A stretch of DNA of 64,000 nt from Flavisolibacter nicotianae (GTDB lineage Bacteria; Bacteroidota; Bacteroidia; Chitinophagales; Chitinophagaceae). The stretch spans positions 496,001 to 560,000 of the forward strand of contig NZ_RBCI01000003.1 in assembly GCF_003628535.1 (NCBI RefSeq), given 5' to 3'. Position 1 is the stretch's first letter; each line of letters starts with the position of its first letter. Positions 19,001 through 27,740 of the stretch are shown piece by piece. Position numbers and translations under genes: made by a program. The notes below the pieces were generated by a model. It did not search any database. It was not told the origin of the DNA and saw only the letters and a program-made list of their open reading frames with translations.

Positions 19001-20245
19001 ATGCAAAATGTTGAGCGCATCCTAAAGGCAACCTACGAATCGTCGTTTGCGTTGCAGGCAGCCGGTAACAGCACCATCAAAAAAGTTTTGCTGCGGATGG
19101 CTGCTTTGCTTGAAGAAAATACTGCAGCGATCATCCGGGCCAACCAAAAAGACCTGTCCCGCCAGGCACCCGGTGATCCAAAGAATGACCGGTTACTCCT
19201 GAACGAGACACGGATCCGAAACATTGCCAAAGCCATCCGCGTGATTGCATCCCTGCCATGTCCGGCCGGCAGGTTGGTGGAGGAAAAGGTGCTGGCAAAC
19301 GGCCTGAAACTTCAAAAGATAACTGCACCACTTGGCGTGGTCGGCGCGATTTACGAATCGCGGCCAAATGTGACGTTTGACATCGCAGCCCTTTGCCTGC
19401 GCAGCAAGAATGCCTGCCTGCTGAAAGGGTCGCGGGATGCCGAAGAAACGAATAAGGCTTCCGTTGCCCTGATTAAAAAAGCGCTGAAAGAAGCCGGCCT
19501 GCCGGCAGCGTGTGTGAGTTTGCTGCCATCCGAACGCGACGTGCTCGACCAGGTGTTTACGGCTACCCGTTATGTTGATGTCATCATCCCGCGGGGGTCT
19601 GCAGGACTGATCGCCCATGTGCGCAAAAACAGCCTGGTGCCTGTTATCGAAACCGGTGCCGGCGTTGTTCATATCTACGTGGAGAAACAGGCCGACTTGC
19701 AAAAAGCAACAAACATCGTGGTGAATGCGAAAGTCTCCCGTCCTTCGGTTTGCAACGCGGTTGATACGATCCTGGTGGATAAAGAAATCGCCCAGCCCTT
19801 CCTCGAACGGTTGTTGCCGCAATTCATGCAACATGGCGTGGAGATTTATGCAGAACCCAAGGCGTATGCCTTGCTGAAGGAATATCCGCATCTGAAAAAA
19901 GCAACCAAAGAAATTTTCGCACAGGAGCACCTAAGCCTGAAATGTTCCGTTAAACTGGTGAGCAGTATGGACGAAGCGCTGGAGCACATCCGCGAATATT
20001 CGACCCGCCATTCGGAAGCCATCGTTTCGGAAAACAAAAAGCGCTGCGCGGCGTTCATCAACCAGGTGGATGCGGCGGTCGTGTACACGAATGCCTCCAC
20101 CCGCTTTACCGATGGAGAGGAGTTTGGGCTGGGAGCGGAGATCGGTATCTCCACCCAGAAACTGCATGCAAGAGGACCCTTTGCACTGGAAAAACTGGTT
20201 ACGGAAAAATGGGTGGCGCAGGGCAGCGGGCAGGTAAGAACCTGA
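19001..20245 (+). CDS. proA: Glutamate-5-semialdehyde dehydrogenase
   Basis: Reduces glutamyl 5-phosphate with NADPH to glutamate semialdehyde, the second step of proline synthesis. 414 residues, normal length. The catalytic cysteine is C251 in SRPSVCNAVDTIL; YESRPNVTFDIA and NACLLKGSRDAE are typical cofactor-side motifs. It follows proB by 9 bp and the two form an operon. Confidence 0.97.
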   Translation: MQNVERILKATYESSFALQAAGNSTIKKVLLRMAALLEENTAAIIRANQKDLSRQAPGDPKNDRLLLNETRIRNIAKAIRVIASLPCPAGRLVEEKVLANGLKLQKITAPLGVVGAIYESRPNVTFDIAALCLRSKNACLLKGSRDAEETNKASVALIKKALKEAGLPAACVSLLPSERDVLDQVFTATRYVDVIIPRGSAGLIAHVRKNSLVPVIETGAGVVHIYVEKQADLQKATNIVVNAKVSRPSVCNAVDTILVDKEIAQPFLERLLPQFMQHGVEIYAEPKAYALLKEYPHLKKATKEIFAQEHLSLKCSVKLVSSMDEALEHIREYSTRHSEAIVSENKKRCAAFINQVDAAVVYTNASTRFTDGEEFGLGAEIGISTQKLHARGPFALEKLVTEKWVAQGSGQVRT

Positions 20246-20377
20246 ATGGTGTTGGTTGGCTGGTAGACTAAAAACTGCTCATCGACTATCGTAGGGTTAG
20301 GAAATTTTCCCGGTACGTTTTTCCTAAGCGGCGTAAAAAAGAAAACCATTACATTTATTCCCTTTTAAATTCTCGAT

Positions 20378-21220
20378 ATGAATCACCCTTTCAAAACATT
20401 TGCAGGTTCGTTCCTGCCCCTGACCAGTTTCCGTTCCGTATCTGTCCTTCTTTTCGCCTGTTTCCTGTTTTCGGGCTTCGCTGCGATTGGCCAAAAATCC
20501 AAATCAGCAAAGACGCAAAGAGATTACTTGGAAATCAGGGTTTACCACGCAACCGATGCCAGCCAGTTGGCCGCTATCGACGGCTATCTTCAGTCGTCTT
20601 TGTTACCGGCGCTCGAAAAAGGTGGGTTTAAACGGAACGGCGTCTTCACGGCCATCGATAACGACACGGCGGCGGACAAGCGCCTGTACGTGTTCATTCC
20701 TTTTTCTTCGCTTTCGCAACTGGAGCAGGTCGCTGCCATTGCCGACCGCACCGTTGGCGACTCGGTGAAAGCGGCCTCCTACACAAATGCGGCCTACAAC
20801 AAAGCACCCTATACGCGTTTTGAAAACATCGTTGTGCATGCGTTCGAAGGGATGCCGCAGGTAAAAGCGTCCGGCGTGAAAGGCGATTTGTCGCAACGGG
20901 TGTACGAACTGCGCAGCTACGAATCGGCTACGGAGGCCCTGCACCAGAACAAAGTGAAAATGTTCAACAGCGGCGAAGTGGAACTATTTCAGCGATTGGG
21001 TTTCAACGCTGTTTTTTACGGACAGGTGGTTGCCGGCTGCCACATGCCCAACCTGATGTACATGACCTCTTTTGAAACAAAAGCATCAAGGGAGGAACAC
21101 TGGAAAGCCTTTGGCAGTGATCCCGTATGGAAAGCGATGTCAGGTGATCCCATTTATCAACACAATGTCTCTCACATCGACATTACCTTTCTTCGCCCGG
21201 TTGCCTATTCTAAATTGTAA
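20378..21220 (+). CDS. Exported NIPSNAP-family protein
   Basis: 280 residues. A long hydrophobic N-terminus (about 20-38, VLLFACFLFSGFAAIG) fits a signal peptide. Two ferredoxin-like NIPSNAP domains follow: DYLEIRVYHATDASQLAA (about 49-66) and QRVYELRSYESATEALHQNK (about 170-190), ending with the usual EEHWKAFGSDPVWKAM. NIPSNAP proteins have no settled biochemical role; in Bacteroidota they often sit near sugar enzymes, and here a GH16 gene follows 21 bp later. A TACATTTA box at 20350-20357 may be the -7 element. Confidence 0.85.
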   Translation: MNHPFKTFAGSFLPLTSFRSVSVLLFACFLFSGFAAIGQKSKSAKTQRDYLEIRVYHATDASQLAAIDGYLQSSLLPALEKGGFKRNGVFTAIDNDTAADKRLYVFIPFSSLSQLEQVAAIADRTVGDSVKAASYTNAAYNKAPYTRFENIVVHAFEGMPQVKASGVKGDLSQRVYELRSYESATEALHQNKVKMFNSGEVELFQRLGFNAVFYGQVVAGCHMPNLMYMTSFETKASREEHWKAFGSDPVWKAMSGDPIYQHNVSHIDITFLRPVAYSKL

Positions 21221-21241
21221 ACCAACACGAACTATTCCGCC

Positions 21242-22090
21242 ATGCGCCGATTGATTTTTTCACTTGTTGTCCTAAGCACTGTTGTTTCCTGCTCCCGTAA
21301 AGCAATCAGCAGTGGGGCCGCCGTGCAGCCACAACCCACGCCAACAGCGGCAGTTTCCTATAGTTTTGAAAGCACACCTGTATGGCAGGATGAATTTGAT
21401 TACACTGGCCGTCCCGATCCTGCCAAATGGGGCTATGATCTTGGCGGCAGTGGCTGGGGCAACAATGAGCTGGAATATTATACCAATGCCGAAAGCAATG
21501 CCGGCGTGGCAAATGGCAAGTTGTCTATCACGGCCCGCAAAGAGCAAAAGGAAGGACGCGACTATACGTCGGCACGGCTGGTTACGAAAAATAAATTTGA
21601 CTTCCTGTATGGCAGGGTAGAGGTAAGGGCCAAGCTTCCTTCCGGCAGGGGTACCTGGCCAGCCATCTGGATGCTGGCGACCGACAATGAATACGGCGGC
21701 TGGCCCCGTTCCGGCGAGATCGATATCATGGAGCATGTGGGATACGATCCCAACCGGGTTCTTTTCAGCGTGCATACGGAAGCGTATAACCATGTGAAAG
21801 GCACGCAGAAAAGCGGTGCCAAAATCATCCCGACTGCAATGACTGATTTTCACACCTACCGCCTGGATTGGACACCCGGTTTTGTCAAAGGTTTCTACGA
21901 CGGCGAGGAGGTTTTCTCCTTCGAAAATGACAAGACTGCCAATCCCGATACATGGCCGTTTAACAAGCGGTTTCACCTGCTGCTCAATCTTGCCATCGGG
22001 GGTAACTGGGGCGGGGCGAAAGGTGTCGACGATTCTATTTTTCCTGCTACAATGGAAGTGGATTATGTGCGGGTGTACAAGATGAAATAA
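21242..22090 (+). CDS. GH16 family glycoside hydrolase, lipoprotein
   Basis: Endo-beta-glucanase/laminarinase-type hydrolase. 282 residues. Lipobox STVVSC with Cys17 predicts a lipid-anchored envelope enzyme. The catalytic motif EIDIME gives nucleophile E159, helper D161 and acid/base E164. FDFLYGRVEVRAKLP and GTWPAIWML are typical of bacterial beta-1,3-glucanases of GH16; the exact substrate is not proven. It probably shares a transcript with the NIPSNAP gene 21 bp upstream. Confidence 0.92.
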   Translation: MRRLIFSLVVLSTVVSCSRKAISSGAAVQPQPTPTAAVSYSFESTPVWQDEFDYTGRPDPAKWGYDLGGSGWGNNELEYYTNAESNAGVANGKLSITARKEQKEGRDYTSARLVTKNKFDFLYGRVEVRAKLPSGRGTWPAIWMLATDNEYGGWPRSGEIDIMEHVGYDPNRVLFSVHTEAYNHVKGTQKSGAKIIPTAMTDFHTYRLDWTPGFVKGFYDGEEVFSFENDKTANPDTWPFNKRFHLLLNLAIGGNWGGAKGVDDSIFPATMEVDYVRVYKMK

Positions 22091-22179
22091 GGCCTTCGGC
22101 AAAACAAGTCAGCTTTCCCTGCAATATTTTTTAAAGGCAGGTATAATCTTTGCCTTGCCTTTTCCCACAACGTGGAACT

Positions 22180-22923
22180 ATGAAAACAAGATTTCTTTTT
22201 CTCCTCCTGCCGGTATTTTTTTTCAGTTGCAAGAAAACCCGGGAAATTGCCGATGCCATCGATCCCAACTCGCTACACAACCGGGCGGTGGGTTCCTCGG
22301 CACATGAACTGTTAAGCACCGAAAAATATACGGCCCTGAAAGTGGAAGTGCAATACATGCCCGGTTTTGCACCGGACGCCGCGGCACTAAATCACCTGCA
22401 GGATTTTTTGTCGGCTCACCTGGACAAACCGGGTGGAATTTCCATCACCACAAAAGAGATCGCGGCCGCTGCCAACACCACCTTGAGCACCGATGATGTG
22501 CACACGATTGAAAAAGCTAACCGCTCGGTCTTTACCGATGGGAGCGGAATTGCCGTTTACGTTCTGTACACCAACGGCAACTTTACCGACAGCAAAGTGC
22601 TGGGCGAGGCCTATCGAAATACGTCGGTGGTTCTGTTTGGGAAAAAGATCAGGGATAACTCCGGCGGGCTTGGACAGGCCAGCCGCACCAAGCTCGAAGC
22701 CACGGTGCTGGAACACGAACTGGGGCACCTGCTTGGCCTGGTGGATATCGGCTCTCCCATGCAGTCGGCCCACAAAGCCAATGGCAACCATTGCAACAAC
22801 CAGAATTGTCTCCTTTACTATGCGGCGGAAACAACGGATATTTTGGGCTTCCTGCTAACCGGGACTATTCCATCGCTGGATGCGGCCTGTGTTGCAGACC
22901 TCAGGGCAAACGGTGGAAAATAA
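22180..22923 (+). CDS. Zinc metalloprotease lipoprotein (HExxHxxGxxD)
   Basis: 247 residues from MKTRFLFLLLPVFFFSC (lipobox FFSC, Cys17); an in-frame ATG at 22150 would spoil the signal peptide. Zinc motif HELGHLLGLVD: H179, E180, H183 and D189, the HExxHxxGxxD pattern of snapalysin-like metzincins. A Cys/His-rich segment NGNHCNNQNC follows (201-210) with a hydrophobic turn. It is probably tethered to the envelope and may degrade external proteins. No partner genes nearby indicate a substrate. Confidence 0.82.
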   Translation: MKTRFLFLLLPVFFFSCKKTREIADAIDPNSLHNRAVGSSAHELLSTEKYTALKVEVQYMPGFAPDAAALNHLQDFLSAHLDKPGGISITTKEIAAAANTTLSTDDVHTIEKANRSVFTDGSGIAVYVLYTNGNFTDSKVLGEAYRNTSVVLFGKKIRDNSGGLGQASRTKLEATVLEHELGHLLGLVDIGSPMQSAHKANGNHCNNQNCLLYYAAETTDILGFLLTGTIPSLDAACVADLRANGGK

Positions 22924-23004
22924 ACAGTCAGCGACGACCTGCAAAAAAACGGGACATCGTTCCATCGGTGGAAATGCGAATACGCATCGCTTGTTTTTTC
23001 ACGA

Positions 23005-23034
23005 TTGACGATTGCTGTTTCGCGACTATCTTTG
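23005..23034 (+). promoter_or_regulatory. Promoter of the 4-TM protein gene
   Basis: TTG (23005-23007), 19 bases, TATCTTTG (23027-23034): a full match to the Bacteroidota consensus. Start codon 22 bases downstream. Confidence 0.75.
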
Positions 23035-23055
23035 ACAAAATCAAAATCAACCGGA

Positions 23056-23529
23056 ATGGAGTTAAGTCTTTACGAAGTCATGCGGCATATACACAGTGTG
23101 GGACGTTGGATTGTGTTGCTGCTTTTGTTGTTTGCCATCTTCAACAGCCTTATTGCTGGGCGCAGGCCTTTCATTAAATCCGACAACAGGCTGGGGCTAT
23201 TGCTGACCATCTTTGCAGACATCATGCTGCTGATCGGGATCTACCTTTATTTCGTGGGGCCTTTTGGTTACAAAACCTTTCAGAAATACAGCAACGTGGG
23301 TGACCTGATGCGCAACAGTTCCGACCGGTTTTATGCCATCGAGCACATGGTGGGTATGCTGATCGCCATCGTCCTGATGCATATCGGCAAGGCGCAGGCA
23401 CGCAAGCCCATGAGCGACAAAGCCAAGCACCGCCGTACAATGATCTTTTACCTGCTTGCCTTACTGATCATCCTCGTTTCCATTCCCTGGCCGTTCCGTG
23501 AAATCGGCGCAGGTAGGGGATGGTATTAA
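23056..23529 (+). CDS. Conserved four-helix membrane protein
   Basis: 157 residues from MELSLYEVMRHIHSVGRWIV. Four hydrophobic segments: about 14-31, 44-64, 93-110 and 128-146. Several membrane-adjacent histidines (H8, H10, H93, H101) could bind metal or haem. Similar proteins are sometimes labelled cytochrome b-like, but no haem motif is certain. The start follows a consensus promoter; an in-frame upstream start at 23005 lies in the promoter and is rejected. Function unknown. Confidence 0.75.
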   Translation: MELSLYEVMRHIHSVGRWIVLLLLLFAIFNSLIAGRRPFIKSDNRLGLLLTIFADIMLLIGIYLYFVGPFGYKTFQKYSNVGDLMRNSSDRFYAIEHMVGMLIAIVLMHIGKAQARKPMSDKAKHRRTMIFYLLALLIILVSIPWPFREIGAGRGWY

Positions 23530-23555
23530 GGAATAGGCGAATGTCGAACTGATTG

Positions 23556-23589
23556 ACAAGGAATGATGAAGCGCTTCATCATTCCTTGT
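23556..23589. terminator. 34-bp perfect palindrome between convergent genes
   Basis: ACAAGGAATGATGAAGC followed immediately by its reverse complement, then TTGCTTTT. It lies between the plus-strand membrane protein gene and the minus-strand phosphodiesterase gene and probably ends transcription of the former. Confidence 0.7.
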
Positions 23590-23677
23590 TGCTTTTAGAG
23601 GCCACCATTTCAATAGAAGAATCGGCCAAAGGACTTCCTTCGCCATTCAACCTTTCTTATTCATCTGTTCTTCTGTT

Positions 23678-24187
23678 CTACCCCCCCCCCCGCATTCCCA
23701 GTTCAATCACTTCGCAATCTTTGATGTTGGCACCGTCGATGCTGAACCGGAGCATGGTTTTCACCTTGTGCCAGCCCTGGTTTCCGGCAGCGCCGGGGTT
23801 CATGTGCAGGCAGCCGATCTTGTCGTCGTAGATGACTTTTAAAATATGCGAATGGCCGCAGATAAAGAGTTTGGCGTTGTTGGCGATCAGGTCCTGTTTA
23901 ATACCCGGCGCATATCTGTTGGGATAGCCGCCAATGTGCGTCATGTAAACCTTGACTTCCTCGCAGGTCCAGACCAGTGTTTGGGGATAAACGCTTCGCA
24001 CATCGTATCCATCGATATTGCCATAAACGCCTCGTAATGGCAAGCCAGTTTTTTCTTTCAGCCGGTTGGCAATTTCAATGGTGCCAAAGTCGCCGGCATG
24101 CCAGATCTCCTGGCAGTTTTCAAAATGTTTGAACACGGCTTCATCAAGAAAATTATGCGTGTCGGAGAGGAGGCCTATGCGGGTCAT
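23678..24187 (-). CDS. YfcE/MJ0936-type metallophosphoesterase
   Basis: 169 residues, the usual length for this small phosphodiesterase family, which hydrolyses phosphodiesters such as 2',3'-cyclic nucleotides in vitro with Mn. Metal ligands visible: D9 and H11 in GLLSDTHNF, D33 in WHAGDFG, N57 in VYGNIDGYDV, H84 in MTHIGG, and GHSH around 111. The 3' end is odd: the last four codons (CGG GGG GGG GGG) hold a run of 11 G directly before the TAG stop, so slippage would change the C-terminus. Confidence 0.92.
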   Translation of the reverse strand: MTRIGLLSDTHNFLDEAVFKHFENCQEIWHAGDFGTIEIANRLKEKTGLPLRGVYGNIDGYDVRSVYPQTLVWTCEEVKVYMTHIGGYPNRYAPGIKQDLIANNAKLFICGHSHILKVIYDDKIGCLHMNPGAAGNQGWHKVKTMLRFSIDGANIKDCEVIELGMRGGG

Positions 24188-24305
24188 ATTGTCGGATGCG
24201 TTTAATCAACGCTAACGTGTTTTTCCGGAACACTTGCGTGGAGATTATAGAATGCTGTTATCGTTGCTCCCTGTCGTGCAGACAATCGAAAATATTCTGC
24301 TCTCA

Positions 24306-25337
24306 TTAAAGGGCGGTTGCGGGTTTCGCATCCAGTACTTCCACTTCAAAAACAAGAATGCTGTTCGGCGGAATTTTTGCCGCCCTGGTGCGGATAGAGT
24401 AAGCCAGGGCAGATGGAATGACGCTTTTTATTTTACCCCCGACTTTCAGTAACGGAACAGCAATTTGCCAGCCTTTGATCAGGCGGTTGAGCGGGAACGT
24501 GGCCGGTTTGTCCTTTGTCTGGTCGAATACCTGCCCGTTACTGAAAAGAGATCCTTTGTAATAAACCGTAACGGTATCGGTGAGAGCGACCTGCCGTCCC
24601 GTTCCTTGCCGGAGGATTGTGTAATAAACGCCTTCGATATTGTTTTTGACATCCGTTTGACCGCCGGCAATGCCTTTTTCGATTTGCGCCTTCTCCAGTT
24701 GGAATTGTTGCAGGCTGTCCACATGCGACGCCAGGTTCACAACCGGGCTGGCTTGCCGGCTCTCGTCCAGCGCTTTCCACGTACCGTTGCTGCGCTGGCA
24801 CCAGGCATTGGTAATGGAGGCCTGTGGGGGCACTTTCCCGGCCGAATGGACAAAAGACGATGCACTCTTCAGCGTGTTCCACTGCCCGCTGATCTTGCAG
24901 GTGCCGATCAGTTTCCATTTCTTTTCTGCCGGCAACCAGAGATAAGCGGAGTACAGGGAAAAGTTCTCCGCAGAGTCAGTGGCTGAAGCCAGCATGAATT
25001 TGTAGGGCAGGTTAGTGGCTTCATTGTATGTCCATGTTAATTCGCCTCTCTTCATGCGGGTACCGAGTCCAAAAGAAACGACAACGGCTGATTGCGGAAA
25101 TGCAAAAACCACCTGCCTTTTGTTCTTTTTTGCTTTCAGTAAAAGTCGCACCGGTTCTGTTTCAATTCCGGCAACGACTTCTTTCCCAGATGTAAAAGGT
25201 TGCAGTGCGACATCCGCCAAAAACGATACGGCTTTTACCGAATCCGGTATTTCATAACGAACCGTAGAATCTCTGCCCGCGGCATACGTGCAAATGTGCG
25301 CAAGGAGGAAAAGAAGGAAAGACAGGTATTTCTTCAT
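24306..25337 (-). CDS. Exported FKBP-type peptidyl-prolyl isomerase
   Basis: 343 residues from MKKYLSFLLFLLAHICTYA (signal peptide); an in-frame ATG at 25388 would mask the signal. Residues 20-225 match no family I recognise. The C-terminal FKBP domain (about 233-340) shows YYKGSLFSNGQVFDQT and the active-site segment LIKGWQIAVPLLKVGGKI. It would assist folding of exported proteins in the periplasm. It lies upstream of the phosphodiesterase gene on the same strand, with 118 bp between. Confidence 0.88.
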   Translation of the reverse strand: MKKYLSFLLFLLAHICTYAAGRDSTVRYEIPDSVKAVSFLADVALQPFTSGKEVVAGIETEPVRLLLKAKKNKRQVVFAFPQSAVVVSFGLGTRMKRGELTWTYNEATNLPYKFMLASATDSAENFSLYSAYLWLPAEKKWKLIGTCKISGQWNTLKSASSFVHSAGKVPPQASITNAWCQRSNGTWKALDESRQASPVVNLASHVDSLQQFQLEKAQIEKGIAGGQTDVKNNIEGVYYTILRQGTGRQVALTDTVTVYYKGSLFSNGQVFDQTKDKPATFPLNRLIKGWQIAVPLLKVGGKIKSVIPSALAYSIRTRAAKIPPNSILVFEVEVLDAKPATAL

Positions 25338-25544
25338 GGCAAATGATTGCCGGTCAAACATACTGAAATTGAACCTTCTCTTTTGCAATCCAATTAAGTC
25401 TAAATTTGGAAGAGAATATCTCTATGCTGTTTCACAGGAACTTTATGTACTGGATTGACAAACGAAAGTGGAAGTATGTCTTCCTGCTGAACAAGCTGGC
25501 GCTTTCGTATCCGCTTCTGGCTTTTGACAGTCCGGCTGATATTT

Positions 25545-25596
25545 CCCAACAATCAATTATCACATTATCAAATTATCCCATTAGCACATTCCCCAC
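25545..25596 (+). repeat. G-poor word-repeat leader before hmgA
   Basis: Repeats the words ATTATCACATT, ATTATCAAATT, ATTATCCCATT and TTAGCACATT, with a single G, and ends at the hmgA ATG. The rest of the 25338-25596 gap holds a perfect -7-like box TAAATTTG (25401-25408) but no clear gene; a weak frame from a TTG at 25406 has no protein character. Confidence 0.6.
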
Positions 25597-26754
25597 ATGC
25601 CTTACTACTATAAATTAGGTGAGATACCGCACAAACGCCACACACAGTTTCGCAAGCCCGATGGCGGCCTGTACTCCGAGCAGTTATTTTCCACGGAGGG
25701 TTTTTCCAACGATTATTCCCTGCTGTACCATGTCAATCCGCCCACGCAGATCATCAAAACCGAAAAGCCGGTTGACGTGGCACCGAAGATCGCCGAAGAA
25801 AAAATGTTAAGTCACCGAAGCTTTGAGGGATTTAAGGTCAAGCCGGCGAAGGATTTTCTCGACAGCCGCGTACCTGTTCTGGTCAACAACGACGTGCACA
25901 TTGTGCTGGCGGCGCCGCAGCAAAGCATGACAGCTTATTTCTACAAAAATGCCGATTCCGACGAGATGCTGTTTGTACACGAAGGCAGCGGCGTGTTGAA
26001 AACTATGTATGGTGAGCTGCCATTTGCCTATGGCGATTACCTTGTCATCCCGCGGGGAACAATTTACCAGATCCATTTCAACGACGAAGCCAACCGTTTG
26101 TTTATTGTCGAATCCCATAGTCCCATCCGGTTTCCAAAACGCTACCTGAGCAAATACGGTCAACTGCTCGAACATTCGCCCTATTGCGAACGCGATATCC
26201 GTCCGCCGCAAAGCCTGGAAACCCACACCGAACGCGGGGATTTTATGGTGAAAACCAAGAAGCGGGGCGTTCTATACAATATTCATTACGCCGGCCACCC
26301 GTTTGATGTGATCGGCTGGGATGGCAGTTGTTATCCCTTTGCTTTTTCGATCCACGATTTTGAGCCGATTACCGGCAGGGTTCACCAACCGCCGCCGGTG
26401 CATCAAACCTTTGAGGCCAATAATTTCGTGGTTTGTTCTTTTGTGCCCCGCCTGTTTGATTATCACCCGCAGTCGATCCCGGCCCCGTACAATCACAGCA
26501 ACATCGACAGTGATGAAGTGTTGTATTATGTGGACGGCGACTTCATGAGCCGGAAAAACGTGACCCGCGGCATGATCACACTGCACCCTGCCGGCATTCC
26601 GCACGGACCGCATCCGGGTGCCGTGGAGAAAAGTATCGGCGCCAGGGAAACAAAAGAACTGGCCGTCATGGTCGATACTTTTCACCCGCTGATGCTGACG
26701 AAGCAGGCACTGGAAATCGAGAACGAAGACTATGTCATGAGCTGGGCGGAATGA
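25597..26754 (+). CDS. hmgA: Homogentisate 1,2-dioxygenase
   Basis: Ring-opening Fe(II) enzyme of tyrosine/phenylalanine breakdown, giving maleylacetoacetate. 385 residues, the shorter bacterial form. N-terminal MPYYYKLGEIPHKRHTQFRK is typical. The cupin core holds the iron ligands; the C-terminal LHPAGIPHGPHPGA (about 331-344) and preceding SDEVLYYVDGDF are family hallmarks. No other gene of the pathway is adjacent, so it is probably transcribed alone. Confidence 0.95.
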   Translation: MPYYYKLGEIPHKRHTQFRKPDGGLYSEQLFSTEGFSNDYSLLYHVNPPTQIIKTEKPVDVAPKIAEEKMLSHRSFEGFKVKPAKDFLDSRVPVLVNNDVHIVLAAPQQSMTAYFYKNADSDEMLFVHEGSGVLKTMYGELPFAYGDYLVIPRGTIYQIHFNDEANRLFIVESHSPIRFPKRYLSKYGQLLEHSPYCERDIRPPQSLETHTERGDFMVKTKKRGVLYNIHYAGHPFDVIGWDGSCYPFAFSIHDFEPITGRVHQPPPVHQTFEANNFVVCSFVPRLFDYHPQSIPAPYNHSNIDSDEVLYYVDGDFMSRKNVTRGMITLHPAGIPHGPHPGAVEKSIGARETKELAVMVDTFHPLMLTKQALEIENEDYVMSWAE

Positions 26755-26788
26755 TCAGCGAGCTGGTTTGATAAACTCCTTACGCCTG

Positions 26789-26854
26789 CAGTCAAAAAAT
26801 CGAAAAAATTTTTGCAGCCAGGAGGCGCCGGTTTTGCCTTTTGATTTTTGACTG
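26789..26854. repeat. Imperfect inverted word repeat after hmgA
   Basis: CAGTCAAAAAATC (26789-26801) pairs with GATTTTTGACTG (26843-26854), apart from one extra A. It lies downstream of hmgA in a 233-bp gap before the next gene and may act as a terminator or 3' stabiliser. Confidence 0.5.
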
Positions 26855-26958
26855 GTTGCAGAAACGATGGCCACTCAATTCAACCCAGCTTTTGCCAGTT
26901 GAATTCATGCTTTTGCGGGTTCAGTCGCAATCCCGTTTTTAGCAAGAGTGGGGGCCGG

Positions 26959-26966
26959 TAGTTTTG
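26959..26966 (+). promoter_or_regulatory. -7 box before lipoprotein gene
   Basis: TAGTTTTG, a perfect TAnnTTTG, 21 bases before the ATG. The -33 region is T-rich but has no TTG at the right place. Confidence 0.5.
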
Positions 26967-26987
26967 GGCAAATCAAACTTATTGCTC

Positions 26988-27626
26988 ATGAAAAAAATGC
27001 TAGATGCCGCTCTTGCCCTTGTTCTCTTGGCCAGTTGCGGTCCCCAGATTTACAAATCCACCGATTTTTCCAGTGCGTTAACCCGGCACAAGACCGTAGC
27101 CATTCTCCCGGCAGAAGTGACGATGCAATTGCGGCCCAATCAAACCAAAAGCATGACGGCCGAGCAGTTGGAAGACATGCGCATCAAAACCGCATACGAT
27201 GTACAGGAGAAAATGCAGGGATGGTTTTTGCGGCGGGGCGAAAAGTTTCATTACACGGTGACCTTCCAGGATGTGATTAAAACGAATGGCCTGCTGAAAG
27301 ACGCCGGGATTTCCTATGCGGATTTAAAAACAACCGATCGTGCCAGGCTGGCCAAAATACTGGGTGTGGACGCCGTGATGCAGGACCGCCTGAACATGGA
27401 AAAGCCCATGTCGGAAGGTGCCGCGGTTGCGGTGGGCCTGCTGGTCGGCGCCTGGGGCAATACCAATAAAGTGGCGACCACCATCAACATCCACGATGGT
27501 GGCTCGGGCAACCTCCTTTGGAAATACGATTACGAAGCTTCGGGCTCAGTGGGTTCTTCCACCACCAAACTGGTAGACGCCCTGATGCGCAATGCAACAA
27601 AAAAGTTTCCGTACGCGGTCGACTGA
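26988..27626 (+). CDS. Envelope lipoprotein, CsgG/DUF799-like fold
   Basis: 212 residues from MKKMLDAALALVLLASC (lipobox LASC, Cys17); an in-frame ATG at 26964 weakens the signal. Features: KTVAILPAEVTMQL (a beta strand typical of CsgG/GNA1162-like lipoproteins), a helical middle, LAKILGVDAVMQDRL, a glycine/alanine helix AAVAVGLLVGAWG and C-terminal strands with LLWKYDYEASG. The class often resembles subunits of outer-membrane export machines; assignment here is by pattern only. A terminator follows 24 bp after the stop. Confidence 0.65.
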   Translation: MKKMLDAALALVLLASCGPQIYKSTDFSSALTRHKTVAILPAEVTMQLRPNQTKSMTAEQLEDMRIKTAYDVQEKMQGWFLRRGEKFHYTVTFQDVIKTNGLLKDAGISYADLKTTDRARLAKILGVDAVMQDRLNMEKPMSEGAAVAVGLLVGAWGNTNKVATTINIHDGGSGNLLWKYDYEASGSVGSSTTKLVDALMRNATKKFPYAVD

Positions 27627-27650
27627 CCGGGCACGTTACGAAAATTTCCG

Positions 27651-27675
27651 GCCGGGGCATCACCCCGGCTTTTTA
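27651..27675 (+). terminator. Rho-independent terminator
   Basis: GCCGGGG / CCCCGGC with a 5-base loop and a TTTTTATTT tail. Confidence 0.9.
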
Positions 27676-27690
27676 TTTGCAGGAAGGCTG

Positions 27691-27721
27691 TTTGGCCAAG
27701 TTTGTTTTTTGGCTATTTTAG
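27691..27721 (+). promoter_or_regulatory. Candidate promoter of the 135-aa protein gene
   Basis: TTTG (27691-27694), 19 bases, TATTTTAG (27714-27721; one mismatch). Start codon 19 bases on. Confidence 0.6.
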
Positions 27722-27740
27722 AACGAAATAAATCACGGTT

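Noticed and set aside
25406-25618. A 70-codon frame upstream of hmgA
   Set aside because: TTG start; its second half is the word-repeat leader of hmgA.
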